A stretch of 64,000 bases of DNA from Balaenoptera acutorostrata. Taxonomy: Eukaryota; Chordata; Mammalia; Artiodactyla; Balaenopteridae. The notes beneath the pieces are model-generated. The model worked only from the letters and a program-made list of their open reading frames with translations. It was not told the DNA's origin and ran no database searches. Each line of letters opens with the position of its first letter. Within the stretch, counting starts at the first letter, position 1. Both the position numbers and the translations under genes were made by a program. Location of the stretch: positions 20,456,116 to 20,520,115 of the forward strand of contig NC_080073.1 in assembly GCF_949987535.1 (NCBI RefSeq). The letters run 5' to 3'. This document shows, piece after piece, positions 48,721 through 59,457 of this stretch.

Positions 48721-50555
48721 TTTACTTAAGCAAGAGTGAATAAGAATATTCAATGACGAGAATGACAATTGTGAAGATTTTTAATGACATAGAATAACAT
48801 TTAATATTAAACCAAATAAAAGCAAAGAAGCAAAATTACATGGACAGCATGATGCCAATTAAGTAAAAATGCATGGGAAAAGACTGAAAGGAAATATTCT
48901 AGAATGTTAACAGTGTGACATGTCTGAGTGGAAAATCTGTAGATGACCTTTATTTACCCTGTATAATTTTCTATAGCTTTCAAATTTTTATTGTGGGCTG
49001 GATCCAGAGCATGGCTCTGGATGAATAAAACACATATAAACTCTCCTATTTTGCCCACCGAAAGAGGAAGTGAATTAGGAATCTTAGAATCAACAATGAA
49101 AAATAAGCGGCACCTCTTGCTGTGTGCCAAAGTCCCATTTTGTCAGAGAAGGACCTATAAAAAACCTTCTGTGACAAGGTGTCTGATGGATTCAGTCAAA
49201 CTACATAGCACCATTATATATATAGAACGTTTCTTTCCTTATCAAACAGAAACTCTAAAATAAGCATACCAGTTCAAGCTTCCAACATAAACGTTATGTT
49301 GGAGCTCATGGGAACTAATAGCAACTAGTGTATTGGGCATTTATAACTCCATTCCGACATATAATAAATGCTTCACACAGAAATTCTGAAAGCACTTTAC
49401 CTGAAATCACCAACTAGTCAAAGGATGAACCGGAGATAATGCTTAGTTAACTCAAAAGAAATTTCTGTGGATTTTCTAGAAAGTATTTTCATGAAGGCTA
49501 AATTGCCAACTGAAAATTGTTACCCCCGAACAAACCCTATCTACATGTTCTTTGCTGTCTCATCTTCCAGTATGTCTTCTTCTGATTCTTCTGAAGTATG
49601 AAAATGAAAGGCTGAAACATTAGGTACTCAATAAACGCAGGTTAAAATTTTCCACTATGAAAATACCTCCCGAAGTCAGCATTTTTTTCACGTTCTCCTC
49701 TTGGAAATCATATAACAGCAACAAGAAGTCGGGGGAAAAAGTCTGCAAACTCCATTTACAATGAAGCTAAGGTATAGACGTAACACAGAGACACGTATAT
49801 GATCTGCTGAAACTGCTTTGATAGGGAAAAAGTGAGGAAAATTTTAAAAAATGAGATGACTGAGAGGGCCCAGCAACAGTGGATATCAGAAAGAGTCAGG
49901 AATGATACACTTCCTGAAGGTGAGAGCCTCTCCCTGTGGTAAAAGAATTATATCCGGCATTGGCAATAAGGGGTCAGAAAATGTAGTAGACAGGGTTGGC
50001 AACTGAGAAAACTCTTTGACTTGGTTCAATTTACAGGAGCAGATGAGGTGGGCCTATACGAATAATCACATCAATACCATATTTTTAGGAGTGCCATATT
50101 TGCATATTTGTCCCTGTGGTAGTAAAGAAGGAGACAGCTTTCAGTTTGTGAACCTGGAGGACTTCCCCTGCTCTTCCCTGTTCTGAACACTTCCACCACA
50201 ACAAATCTGCAAATAGCCAACTCACTCAGATGAGTAATAAGAAAGTTCTAGACATGCATCAACACAAAGATATAACATGAAAGCTGCAGCAAAGAACAGC
50301 AAACTGTTAATAGATTTAAAAAACACATTTACCATAAAATATTGTCACAAAGCAGAAAAAAAATTACAGCTAAAAATATCATGGAGTATTCTGAAAATGT
50401 GAGGTAGCAACCACCACTAGGAAGACCACAAAGAAAAATGCAAGAACACTGCATAAATGCAAGAATTTAGGAACAATGAGGGATAAAAAAAGAGGATATA
50501 AAATAGGACGTGTATGAATAGAACATAGAATAGAAGTAGAATACAAAAACAAAAA
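48721..50555. other. Non-genic stretch
   Basis: No gene supported. A 90-codon frame at 48991-49263 has no recognised domain. A-rich sequence after about 50270 may be an extension of the old sense L1 that follows. Confidence 0.4.
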
Positions 50556-50640
50556 TTTAGGAGGGACTTCACTTATAGCAAGATGAAGCAGATGTACTTT
50601 TCAATATTCCTCCCACTAAGTACAGCTAAAAACTCTGGAG

Positions 50641-50678
50641 ATCGATCTATCTATCAATCAATCTATCTATCTATCTAT
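50641..50678. repeat. (ATCT)n microsatellite, imperfect
   Basis: ATCT units with ATCA interruptions, about nine in all. Confidence 0.85.
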
Positions 50679-51974
50679 AAAACAATCATAGGAAGATTCT
50701 GAAAGTTGAAGAGATGGCAGGCTCATTAAGGATCTTGGGACCCAAGGAATAACACAGTGTTGTGTTCCCTGGTTGGTTTTTTGTTCGTTTATTTTGCCTC
50801 ATATATATCAGACTGAATATTGGAAAAGCCAGCAACCCAGAAATGCCAAAGGGTGCAGACAAAACTAGGACCCAACCAAAGCCTGCTCTCTCTAGCCAAA
50901 GGATCAGGTAAGGGGACAAGAAACATTTAAATAATGGCCGCTATACTCCAGCCAAATAACATACGAAAAAACTGTGGTCCTTGCCCCAGCCATGATAGCA
51001 AAGGCCAAGTTAGAAGCAACTCAGTGTCCTGCTGGGGTAGTATCACAGAACAGAGTCAGGAGTTTCATGCCTTTTAGGCATCAATAATGCTTCTCCTACC
51101 TTGTGGTATCAGTGGAGGCCACATATAGAGATCAATAACAAGGCACCCTCCCAAACAGGTTTTTACCATCAGAGGTCTAGTGAGAAACTAGAAATCCTAC
51201 TACCACCTAGCAGCAATGAGAAGCTCTTCCCATCTTGAACGTCAACAGACACAACGAGAGGAACTTGGACTTCCACCCCCCTAGCAGTAAGGAGGCACCC
51301 CTCCTTCCCCTATTGGAATGCTGTCAGAAGACACTACCTAAAAGAAAAGGTTTAAAAAAGATCCAGAGTCACCTAATAATTCCAATGTTCAGGTTTCAAT
51401 GAAGAAATAATCACTCATTTATACCAAGAACAAGAAAAAGCTCTTCTTTAAAAAAGGGCAATCAATAAACACAAACACTGAGATGACAGCAGTGTTAGAA
51501 TTATCTGGCAAAGATCTTAAACAACCATCATAAAAATGCTTCAATAAGCAATTATTAACACAGATGAAACAATTTTAAAAAGTAGAAAACTCTCAGCAAA
51601 GAAATAAAAGATACAGAGAAGGACCAAATGAAAATTTTTGAGCTTGAGAAGTATAATAACTGAAATAAATAATTTAAAATTAAATAACTCAGTGGATAGG
51701 CTCAACAGAAGAATGAAAGGAAAAGAGGAAAGAATTAGTGAACCTGAAGACAGAACAACAGAAGCTAACCAATCTGAAAACTGACTGGGGAAAAAAAAAA
51801 AAAAAAAGAACAGAGCCTAAAGGACCTGTGGGACTATAACAAAAGACCTAACATATTTGTCATCAGAATCTCATAAGCATAAGAGAAAGAGAGTGGGGTT
51901 GAAGAGGTATTCAAAGAAATAATGAACCAAGTTCCCAATTTGGCAAAAGACATGAACCTTAAAGAAGCTTAGCT

Positions 51975-52117
51975 GGGGGACTTCCCTGGTGGCCCAGTGG
52001 TTACGACTCCACACTTCCACTGCAAGGGGCATGGGTTCGATCCCTGGTCAGTGAACTAAGACCCCACATGCTGTGGCCAAAAAATAAAAATTTGGAAAAA
52101 AAAAACTTAAAAAAAAA
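51975..52117 (+). mobile_element. Short tRNA-Glu-derived SINE (CHR superfamily, older type)
   Basis: Head GGGGGACTTCCCTGGTGGCC with box A, box B GGGTTCGATCCCTGG, then ACTAAGACCCCACATGCTGT, GGCCAAAAAATAAAAA and an A-rich tail. Near-duplicate flanks, AAAGAAGCTTA (51961-51971) and AAAGACGCTTA (52118-52128), match at 10/11. It inserted into the old sense L1. Confidence 0.82.
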
Positions 52118-52339
52118 AAAGACGCTTAATAATGGCCCAAAGGACAAACCCCCAAAAAGTACCCACCAAGGCATATCAGAGTCAAACTAAAAATGAAAAA
52201 CAAAGAAAAGAATTGAAAGCAGCAACAAGAAAACAATACCTTACCTATAGGAGAAAAACAGTTCAAATGTACAGTGGATTTATCACCAGAAACTAAGGCC
52301 AGAAAGATGTGGTACCACATTTTTAAGAACTGAAAAATG

Positions 52340-52634
52340 GGGCTTCCCTCGTGGCGCAGTGGTTGAGAATCTGCCTGCCAATGCAGGGGACACGGGTTCG
52401 AGCCCTGGTCTGGGAAGATCCCACATGCCGCGGAGCAACTAAGCCCGTGCACCACAACTACTGAGCCTGCGTGTCTGGAGCCTGTGCTCTGCAACAAGAG
52501 AGGCTGCGATAGTGAGAGGCCCGCGCACCGCGATGAAGAGTGGCCCCCGCTTGCCGCAACTAGAGAAAGCCCTGGCACAGAAACGAAGACCCAACACAGC
52601 CAAAAATAAATAATAAATAAATTAAAAAAAAAAA
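52340..52634 (+). mobile_element. CHR-2-like SINE
   Basis: Head GGGCTTCCCTCGTGGCGCAG (one change in the usual CTGGTGG), box B GGGTTCGAGCCCTGG, complete body and an AAATA tail ending in poly-A. A 15-bp exact TSD, AAGAACTGAAAAATG, lies at 52325-52339 and 52635-52649. It is inserted in the old sense L1. Confidence 0.95.
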
Positions 52635-53066
52635 AAGAACTGAAAAATGAGAACTGTTAACCCAGAATTGCATAAAAATATCCAGTGAAAATATCCTTAG
52701 GAATGAAGGGGAAACACAAAAGTTATATGCACCAAACAACAAGGCAAAAATTGATAAAACTGAAAGAAAAAATAGACATATCCAAAATTATAGTCTGAAA
52801 TTACAACATCTCTCTCTTTCTCTCAACAATTGATAGAACAAGACAGAAAATCAGCAAGGATATAGGACAAATCAACAACACCAACAATCAACAAGATCTA
52901 GTTCACATTTGTTGAACACTCAATCCACTAATATCAGCATACACAGTCTTTTCAAGAGCCCGTGAAATATATACATTTACCAAAATAGGCCACATTCTTT
53001 CTCATGAAACAGATGTTAACAAATTTTTAAAAATTTAAACCATAGATAGCATGTTTTCTGACTAAA

Positions 53067-53294
53067 ATGGAATCAAAACATATAGAAATAAATAATAGAA
53101 AGATAAGAGGAAAATCTCAAAACACTTGGGGAATAAAACCACACCCACATGACAAAATCCAACATCCATTCATGATAAAAACTCAGCAAACTAGCAATGT
53201 AGGGGAACTTCCTCAGCTTGATAAAGAACATCTACAAATCAATGAAGACTGTAACAAAACAAATGCATTACAAATGTACAAAACAACTCACTGA
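53067..53294 (+). pseudogene. Old L1 ORF2 fragment fused across a deletion
   Basis: The 75-codon frame starts with endonuclease-end residues (IEINNRKIRGKSQNTW) and continues without a break into RT residues (DKIQHPFMIKTQQ). In an intact ORF2 these blocks are hundreds of residues apart. A deletion therefore joined them in frame by chance. The result is a relic, not a gene. Confidence 0.75.
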
Positions 53295-53316
53295 AGGGGT
53301 TGAGCAGAATGTGCTG

Positions 53317-53350
53317 ACCTAGGTAACTGAGTTACCTAGGTAACTGAGTG
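53317..53350. repeat. 17-bp tandem duplication with palindromic core
   Basis: Two tandem units of ACCTAGGTAACTGAGT plus one base (53317-53333 and 53334-53350) differ only at the last base. The junction makes a 16-bp palindrome, AGTTACCTAGGTAACT, at 53330-53345. Confidence 0.9.
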
Positions 53351-54659
53351 GATTTTTAAGATGAAAGACAAGAGAAACTGTAAATAAGCACTATATTTTA
53401 GTTGATAAAGTTATTTCCTACAGGGGCACTGGTTAATAATTCTGATATCTTATAAATGTTTACTGGAATTAATAATAAAGTAAATGGATGACAAATGGTA
53501 GGAGTCAGGTTTCTTACTGTTTGAAGGGGATTTTAGAGATAAGGAAAGGGAGGAGGCTCTACTGATATATGTGGAAATGAATTAGAGGTGGGCACATTTC
53601 TATGAACCCATGTTTAGTCTAATATAGATACAAACAGTTACACATAAAAATATTCATTAATATGAATTCATGTTTAACAGATACAGATAGGGAAAATTAT
53701 CAAATGATACAATTTTTAAAATGGATAAAAGACATAAACAGAAATTACAGTGAAAAGGATATACAAATGGCAAATAAGCTCATGAAAGGATGTTTAATCT
53801 CATCTATTGGGAAAATGCAAAATAAAATCACAATGAGGTTTAACTACATACCTATCAGACAGGTTACAATAAAAAATATTGACAACACCCAATGCTCGTG
53901 AAGATATAGAGAAACCGGGTCCCTCATACATTGTTAGCTGGAATGTAAAATGGTACAGCCACCCTGGAAAATGGTTTGGCAGCTTCCTAAGAAATGAAAC
54001 ATGTAATTACCATAAGACCCAGCAATTGTACTCCTGGGCATTTATTCTACAGAAATGAAATTTTACATTCACACAAAAACTGTACATAAATACTTTCAGC
54101 AGCTTTATTTGTAACAGCCAAAAACTGGAAACAACTCAGATGTTCTTCAGCAGATGGATGCTGAAATATCCTGATACCCACATCCCAGGGGATACTACTC
54201 AGCAATAAAAAGGAGCAAACGATTGACACAGCAACCACCTGGATGAATCGCCAGAGAATAAAGCTGAGTCCAAAAAGTCAACCTTAACAGGTTACATACT
54301 GTATGCTTTCATTTATATAACATTCTAGAAATGACAATCGTATAGAGAACAAATAGACATCAGTGGTTGCTAGGGTCATGATTGTTAGGGGGCATGGAGT
54401 AAAGAATGAAGTGGGTATGGCAATAAAAGGGCAACATGAAGGAACTCTGTTTTGATGGAAACTTTCTGTATCTTAAGTGTATCCATGTCATTGTCCTGGG
54501 TATAGTATCATATTATAGTGTGGCACTGTATTGTGCCAAAGTTTTACAAGATGTTATCATAGGGGGATTTCTGGGTAAAGGTTCCATGGGTTCTCTCTTC
54601 ATTATTTCTTACAGCTGCCTATGAATCCACAATTATCTCAAAATGAAAAGTTCAGTTTA

Positions 54660-55400
54660 ATACCAACCCCCCTGCAAATTACCAGAGAAATGAGCATAAA
54701 ATTGGAAGGAAAACAAGTGGAAACAGCTACTGTGGAAAACACGGTAGGAGATTCAGAGGATAGAAAGAGAAAACAAACAAAACTAAGACAAAAGGAAGCT
54801 TAGTTTAAAAAAAAATAGCTATAGGATGTAGGGAAAGAAGATGAAACATCTGTATTATTAGAGTCCCACAAAGAAGATCAGAATAATGGGAAATTAAATG
54901 CAGTTGGCTTCTTCACGTTGATACTTTTAACACCCGAAGAGGGTCGAACAACATCTACAAAATACTCAAGGAAGTAAAGGGTGATGCAAAGATTTTATAT
55001 CCCTCCAGGAATAAGGCTCTTAAAACACACATGTATACACACAGTTTTGAACATTGAAGAACTCAGAGATGATGTTTCCTATGAGCCTTTCTTGGTGAAA
55101 CTACCAGAGGACAAACTTCCTCTTAAAAAGAGATAACCGAGGAACTATGGCAAAGAGACACTAGTGGGCACTGAATAGGTTTAACTGTAGAAATAAAACA
55201 GAAATGAACACAGGAATTAATCATAAATATTGTATGCTTTGCAGTATAGGAATGATAGAAATGATAGGTATTAGGAAGGGGGAGGGAGGATTGAGATAGC
55301 AATAGATAAGACGTCAAGAAAATGAAAAACATTTCTAAGTTTTTTAAAACCCAGAGCCAAACTAAAGAGAAAAAATGCTAGACATATATTTGCAGCTCAT
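54660..55400 (+). other. Unclassified, repeat- or pseudogene-like sequence
   Basis: A-rich plus-strand sequence following the old L1, with a 60-codon frame at 54621-54803 and later sequence whose translation is full of stops (about 54930-55150). It could be an unrecognised 3' portion of the old L1, another old repeat, or a decayed processed pseudogene. I cannot name it. Confidence 0.3.
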
Positions 55401-55489
55401 ACTACATGAAATGGCCCATGTAAAACAATAAGAAAATATTAAAATCTCAAAAAATATATGGGAATAGGTTACAGGTAAATCCTCCCCTC

Positions 55490-55494
<5 letters not shown>

Positions 55495-55529
<35 letters not shown>
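55495..55529. repeat. (CA)n microsatellite
   Basis: About 17 uninterrupted CA units. Confidence 0.95.
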
Positions 55530-55531
<2 letters not shown>

Positions 55532-55594
55532 ACATATAATGCAATAATGCAATTAAAAAATACCAGCTTTTAAAAAAATGATAAATTACACATG

Positions 55595-55790
55595 CTAATG
55601 AGGGTCAGTGAAACGGACACTCTCCAACAATGCTAGTGGCACTGAAAGTGAAAATGACTCTTTGAAAAGCAATGTATCAAATATCAAAAAAATAAAAACC
55701 TTGTACTAAGATCTTCAAATGTGTATACAAAAACAATGTTCATACCCAGTAATTTCTTCTGGGTCTCTATAAAAAGAGAATTCTGAGCTT
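55595..55790 (+). repeat. Possible old L1 ORF2 3' fragment
   Basis: Resembles the decayed L1 3' ORF2 pattern ('tgactctttgaaaagcaatg', 'catacccagtaatttcttct'). Similarity is weak and the class assignment tentative. Confidence 0.35.
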
Positions 55791-55829
55791 AGAAAAGGGC
55801 ATATAAGAAGGCTGTAATTTATGGAAGAG

Positions 55830-55950
55830 TAAGTATGTGCCATTCCTTTTAATGACTTTCACATGCACTAAATATTTTAACCCTCATACCTCTATAGTAC
55901 TCCGGTAGGTACCAGAAAACGATAGATAACAAGACAGAAATGCTTACAAA
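55830..55950 (-). repeat. MIR SINE relic
   Basis: Reverse-complement MIR features: 'actttcacatgcactaaata', TTTTAACCCTCATACCTCTA, then GTACTCCGGTAGGTACC. Confidence 0.6.
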
Positions 55951-56154
55951 ATAACATTAAGAGACAAAACAGGAGTTTATCAAACATATACAGATATATT
56001 CTATGATTGCTGCCACATGAAAACATTTAGCAAGGCACATGTAGCACTAAAGCTCTGGAATGTTTACCAAAAACTTTGCAGAGTTTTCTTTATAAAACTC
56101 AGTAATTTCTTTTAAAAGATAGCTAGAGAAATAAGTAGGAGGAGGGGAAGATTA

Positions 56155-56176
56155 AAAGAGAGAGAGAGAGAAAGAG
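56155..56176. repeat. (GA)n microsatellite, short
   Basis: About eight to ten GA units with one interruption. Confidence 0.8.
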
Positions 56177-56410
56177 ATGCATGCAGCTTGACTAAATGCT
56201 TGCAATTTGGAAAAACATACCTTAGGGCCCTCACAGGTTTCTTTTCATTATTGTTCTAAAGCAGAGGTAGCAAACTGCCTTCAATTTCACCATGTGGCCC
56301 ACTAGGCAGTTTTTATTGGCATTCTGCAATTAACATATGCTCTACTTCTCTCTCTTTCCTGCTCTGCTTTTCCTTTCAATTTATTATTCTTTCAATCCTC
56401 TTTTTTCTCC

Positions 56411-56607
56411 ACTGTGGTCTACACTGTAGCCCATACATCTGATAGACCACTTCATCAGAATTGCCTGGAGGGCAACTGACATCCATAGAGATACTTGGGC
56501 TCTACCCTAGGCCTACAGGTATCAATATCATTGGAGATGGTCCAGGAATCTGCATCTAACATGTTTCCTGTGGGATTACTGCTAACACGACACTTTGAAA
56601 ACCACTC
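56411..56607 (+). mobile_element. MER5A-like hAT DNA transposon
   Basis: Matches the MER5A layout: 'cttcatcagaattgcctgga', GGGCTCTACCCTAGGCCTAC, CCAGGAATCTGCATCTAACA and the terminal ACTTTGAAAACCACTC. Non-autonomous, with no transposase. Old and inactive. Confidence 0.8.
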
Positions 56608-56792
56608 TTGAATAGAACACAGAACACTTGTTCCTGAAGTAGCCATTGGAAGGAAGAGATGAAGGACAGACAAACACAGATCTTTCCTGGGTCGCCATAA
56701 CTCCACAGAACCAGGTAAACACACTGGGTTAGAGTCAGAGTTCTTTAGATACAAGCTATGAGCAATTAAAGCAATTTAGGGACTTAGGGAAA

Positions 56793-56793
<1 letters not shown>

Positions 56794-56832
<39 letters not shown>
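56794..56832. repeat. (CA)n microsatellite
   Basis: About 19 uninterrupted CA units, followed by a T run. Confidence 0.95.
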
Positions 56833-56834
<2 letters not shown>

Positions 56835-56849
56835 TTTTTTTTAAACAAA

Positions 56850-58335
56850 TTCAGGAAATTTCAAACAGTACCATGTAGGTGGTCTTTTCTTCCTGTCCCT
56901 TACTTCAACCAGACTAGCTGTCTGCCTTTATCTGTTTCACACTTAGTATTCCATGAAATTTTTCACTTAATAAAATGTTCTGCTTCTCAAGGAAAAGGCT
57001 TGAAAAACTATTGGTATGGTTCTACCAAAAACCTCTTAAACTGATTTGCCATATCCACAGTACACAGAAATATAAGGTCAAAGATAGACATGTCCAGGGC
57101 TTTAATAAAAGAAAGAAAAGCAAATCATCTGCTCCCTTCTAGTTTTCTGAAATGTAAGACTGATCCCTGTTGAGAAATCTAAACATCATGGACTTTATTT
57201 CTCAGGTCAATTAATTTCTTACGTTTGATCTTAGACTTGATCTGTTAGGTCAACTGATTTCTACCTCCTCTAATGATTGACACAAAAGAAAATCCAAAGG
57301 TCTACTCATCCTCCAAGAGTCAATTCAAATATTATAACCCCAAGTGAAGATGCTTTAACGCCTTCAGTCATATTTAAAGAATCCTTCCCTTTTTGCTGCT
57401 GTACTTCACAGGACTTTAACACAGAACTGGAAACGATGGTTTGCATATCTATATCCCCTTAGACAATGGCCAAGGTGTAAACATCCATCTCAGGAAATCC
57501 TGGCATAATAGATACATTAAGATGATTGCATGAATCTAATTACAGAGCAAAAGATTCAGTCCTCTCCTCTAGATAATTCTGTAGTACCTTCAGAACATAT
57601 TAGGAAAGTGTTACCCATTTAAAACGTGTCTTCTATCTTTGGATTTATTTTCTTGCTTTTTGATCTTCATTTGTGGTGAAAATGTTACAAGAATGATGTT
57701 GCCTGCTGCCGAGTTCAAGTTGAAAAAGGCACTATATTGAGGTGCAGTTTGAAACATGACAGCATATGTAAATGTGTTGGTGACGCTAAAAATACATGGA
57801 TAAATGATGCATGACATCCACAGAGTATGCACAACTTTGTATTTATATAGTACCTACATGTAGACATTAGGATTCTATTTATGCGTTTGCCAAGAAAGGG
57901 AAAAGTGTCTACATATGTCTCGTAAATATGGATCCGGGCTCATGCCCAATGCAGATGCTGCAGAGAGACGGGAGTGGGGAAAGGGGAGTGGGGAGTGCTG
58001 CTCTGGGAGCAGCCTGTCTGTCAGATCATTTCCCCAGAATAGGTTTCTGGAAACAGGAACAAAGATGATGGCCTGTAGACAATGGAAATTTATCCAAAGA
58101 GGACGAAAATTGTCTTCCACAGGGTTTCAGCATTGTGTATAATTTCTTATCATTCTTTGAAAATTGGCAATCTAGAAATGTCACGTGCAGTTGCCTTTAG
58201 TTAAGAGAACCCAAGCATCCTCATTTCCCAAGTACGAAAACACGAGAGCTCTGCCTATTCCTTGTCTTATAACCAGGATAGTGACTTGTAAGGAGACAAA
58301 GGTTTTCAAAAAAAGAATGATATCACTGATGCGTT
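56850..58335. other. Non-genic stretch
   Basis: No gene supported. Overlapping frames on both strands at 57875-58142 (81 and 75 codons) lie in a slightly GC-richer patch but have no recognisable domain. Confidence 0.45.
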
Positions 58336-58339
58336 ATGT

Positions 58340-58510
58340 GTTTAAGGACTTTAGCACTTAGCATCTCTGTGACCTTGGGCCTCCCAGCCTGACTCTTCTT
58401 ATCTGTAATATGGGCATGATTAAGTACCCACCTCAGAGCAGAATTTTTAAAATTTAAATGATATAATGGTGGTAAAATGATTAGCACAGTGACAGAACAT
58501 TTTAAAATGC
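58340..58510 (+). repeat. MIR SINE relic
   Basis: Sense MIR features: GCATCTCTGTGACCTTGGGC, then 'cttcttatctgtaatatggg', CACCTCAGAGCAG and GATTAGCACAGTGACAGAAC. Confidence 0.75.
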
Positions 58511-59053
58511 AAAACATTGTAGCTATTCATTACATTTATATTTTACTAATCTTTCTCCTTTGCATACAATAGGGTTTACTTCTTCATTTAGAATGACATT
58601 AGACTAAATAGTATTTTAATATTCTCACCCTGAAATATGAATGTATAATTTCAACAAAGTTTAGAACGTACATGCCTTCCCCAAATCTGGATTTTTTTCC
58701 ATTTATATTATTGTTTTATCACATCTTACTCTGAAAAGTCTTGGATTGTTTTAGCCCATTCAAAACATCCATGATTAAAGAGTTCACCTTATGACACTCA
58801 AAAAGTTAAATCAAATTCCAGATCAACCATCTTATTCTGCCTTCTGATATTCCTTTCAAATTAGTATGGGAAACGTGCTGGGTGTGCCACCGCTGACGGG
58901 GGTGGTGGAATAGAGCGCATTTAGTCCGGGGAAGTGAAGGAGTTTCTATAATCTCCTTCTTTCCCTTGGCAGCCTCAATGTAAAGTACATAACTGTCATT
59001 TTTACAATAGGAAAAATGACTGACTTGTACAGTATCAGCTTTTACTGCAAAAG
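58511..59053. other. Non-genic stretch
   Basis: No gene or named repeat supported up to the TSD of the next SINE. Confidence 0.45.
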
Positions 59054-59065
59054 AATTAACATCTA

Positions 59066-59445
59066 GGGCTTCCCTGGTGGTGCAGTGGTTAAGAATCCGC
59101 CTGCCAATGCAGGGGACACGGGTTCGAGCCCTGGTCTGGGAAGATCGCACATGCCGCGGAGCAACTAAGCCCGTGCGCCACAACTACTGAGCCTGCACTC
59201 TAGAGCCCGCGAGCCACAACTACTGAGCCTGCACTCTAGAGCCCACGAGCCACAACTACTGAAGCCCACGTGCCTAGAGCCCGTGCTCCGCAACAGGAGA
59301 GGCCACCGCAATGAGAAGCCCGCACACCGCAACAAAGAGTAGACCCTGCTCACCGCAACTAGAGAAAGCCCGCGCACAGCAATGAAGACCCAACACAGCC
59401 AAAAATAAATAAATAAAATAAAGAAATTACCAAAAAAAAAAAAAA
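59066..59445 (+). mobile_element. CHR-1-like SINE with 36-bp tandem repeats
   Basis: Head GGGCTTCCCTGGTGGTGCAG, box B GGGTTCGAGCCCTGG, then a body of CHR-1 type (CTGAAGCCCACGTGCC, CCACCGCAATGAGAAGCC, CAACAAAGAGTAG) instead of the CHR-2 pattern. Two 36-bp units start at 59177 and 59213, with a partial third from 59249. A 12-bp exact TSD, AATTAACATCTA, lies at 59054-59065 and 59446-59457. The tail is AAATA then poly-A. Confidence 0.93.
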
Positions 59446-59457
59446 AATTAACATCTA

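Larger units (their letters stand above)
50560..54655 (+). mobile_element. Old sense L1 (L1M/HAL1-like), deleted and interrupted
   Basis: Blocks appear in L1 order. Upstream/ORF1-like sequence spans about 50560-52330. 'aaaatatccagtgaaaatat' lies near 52675. ORF2 endonuclease-like sequence spans about 52780-53130 (CTCAACAATTGATAGAACAA and AGACAGAAAATCAGCAAGGA). It then jumps directly to RT-like sequence (CATTCATGATAAAAACTCAG near 53165) and on to the ORF2 C-terminal and 3' region at about 53660-54400. The endonuclease-to-RT jump means a large internal deletion. SINEs interrupt it at 51975-52117 and 52340-52634. The outer limits are uncertain. Confidence 0.7.

Noticed and set aside
57875..58142. 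Overlapping 81- and 75-codon frames as an exon
   Set aside because: Both strands are open at once in a slightly GC-richer patch, with no domain, so chance is the better explanation.
59177..59284. CRISPR-like array from the 36-bp repeats
   Set aside because: The units are directly adjacent with no spacers, lie inside a SINE, and the DNA is mammalian.
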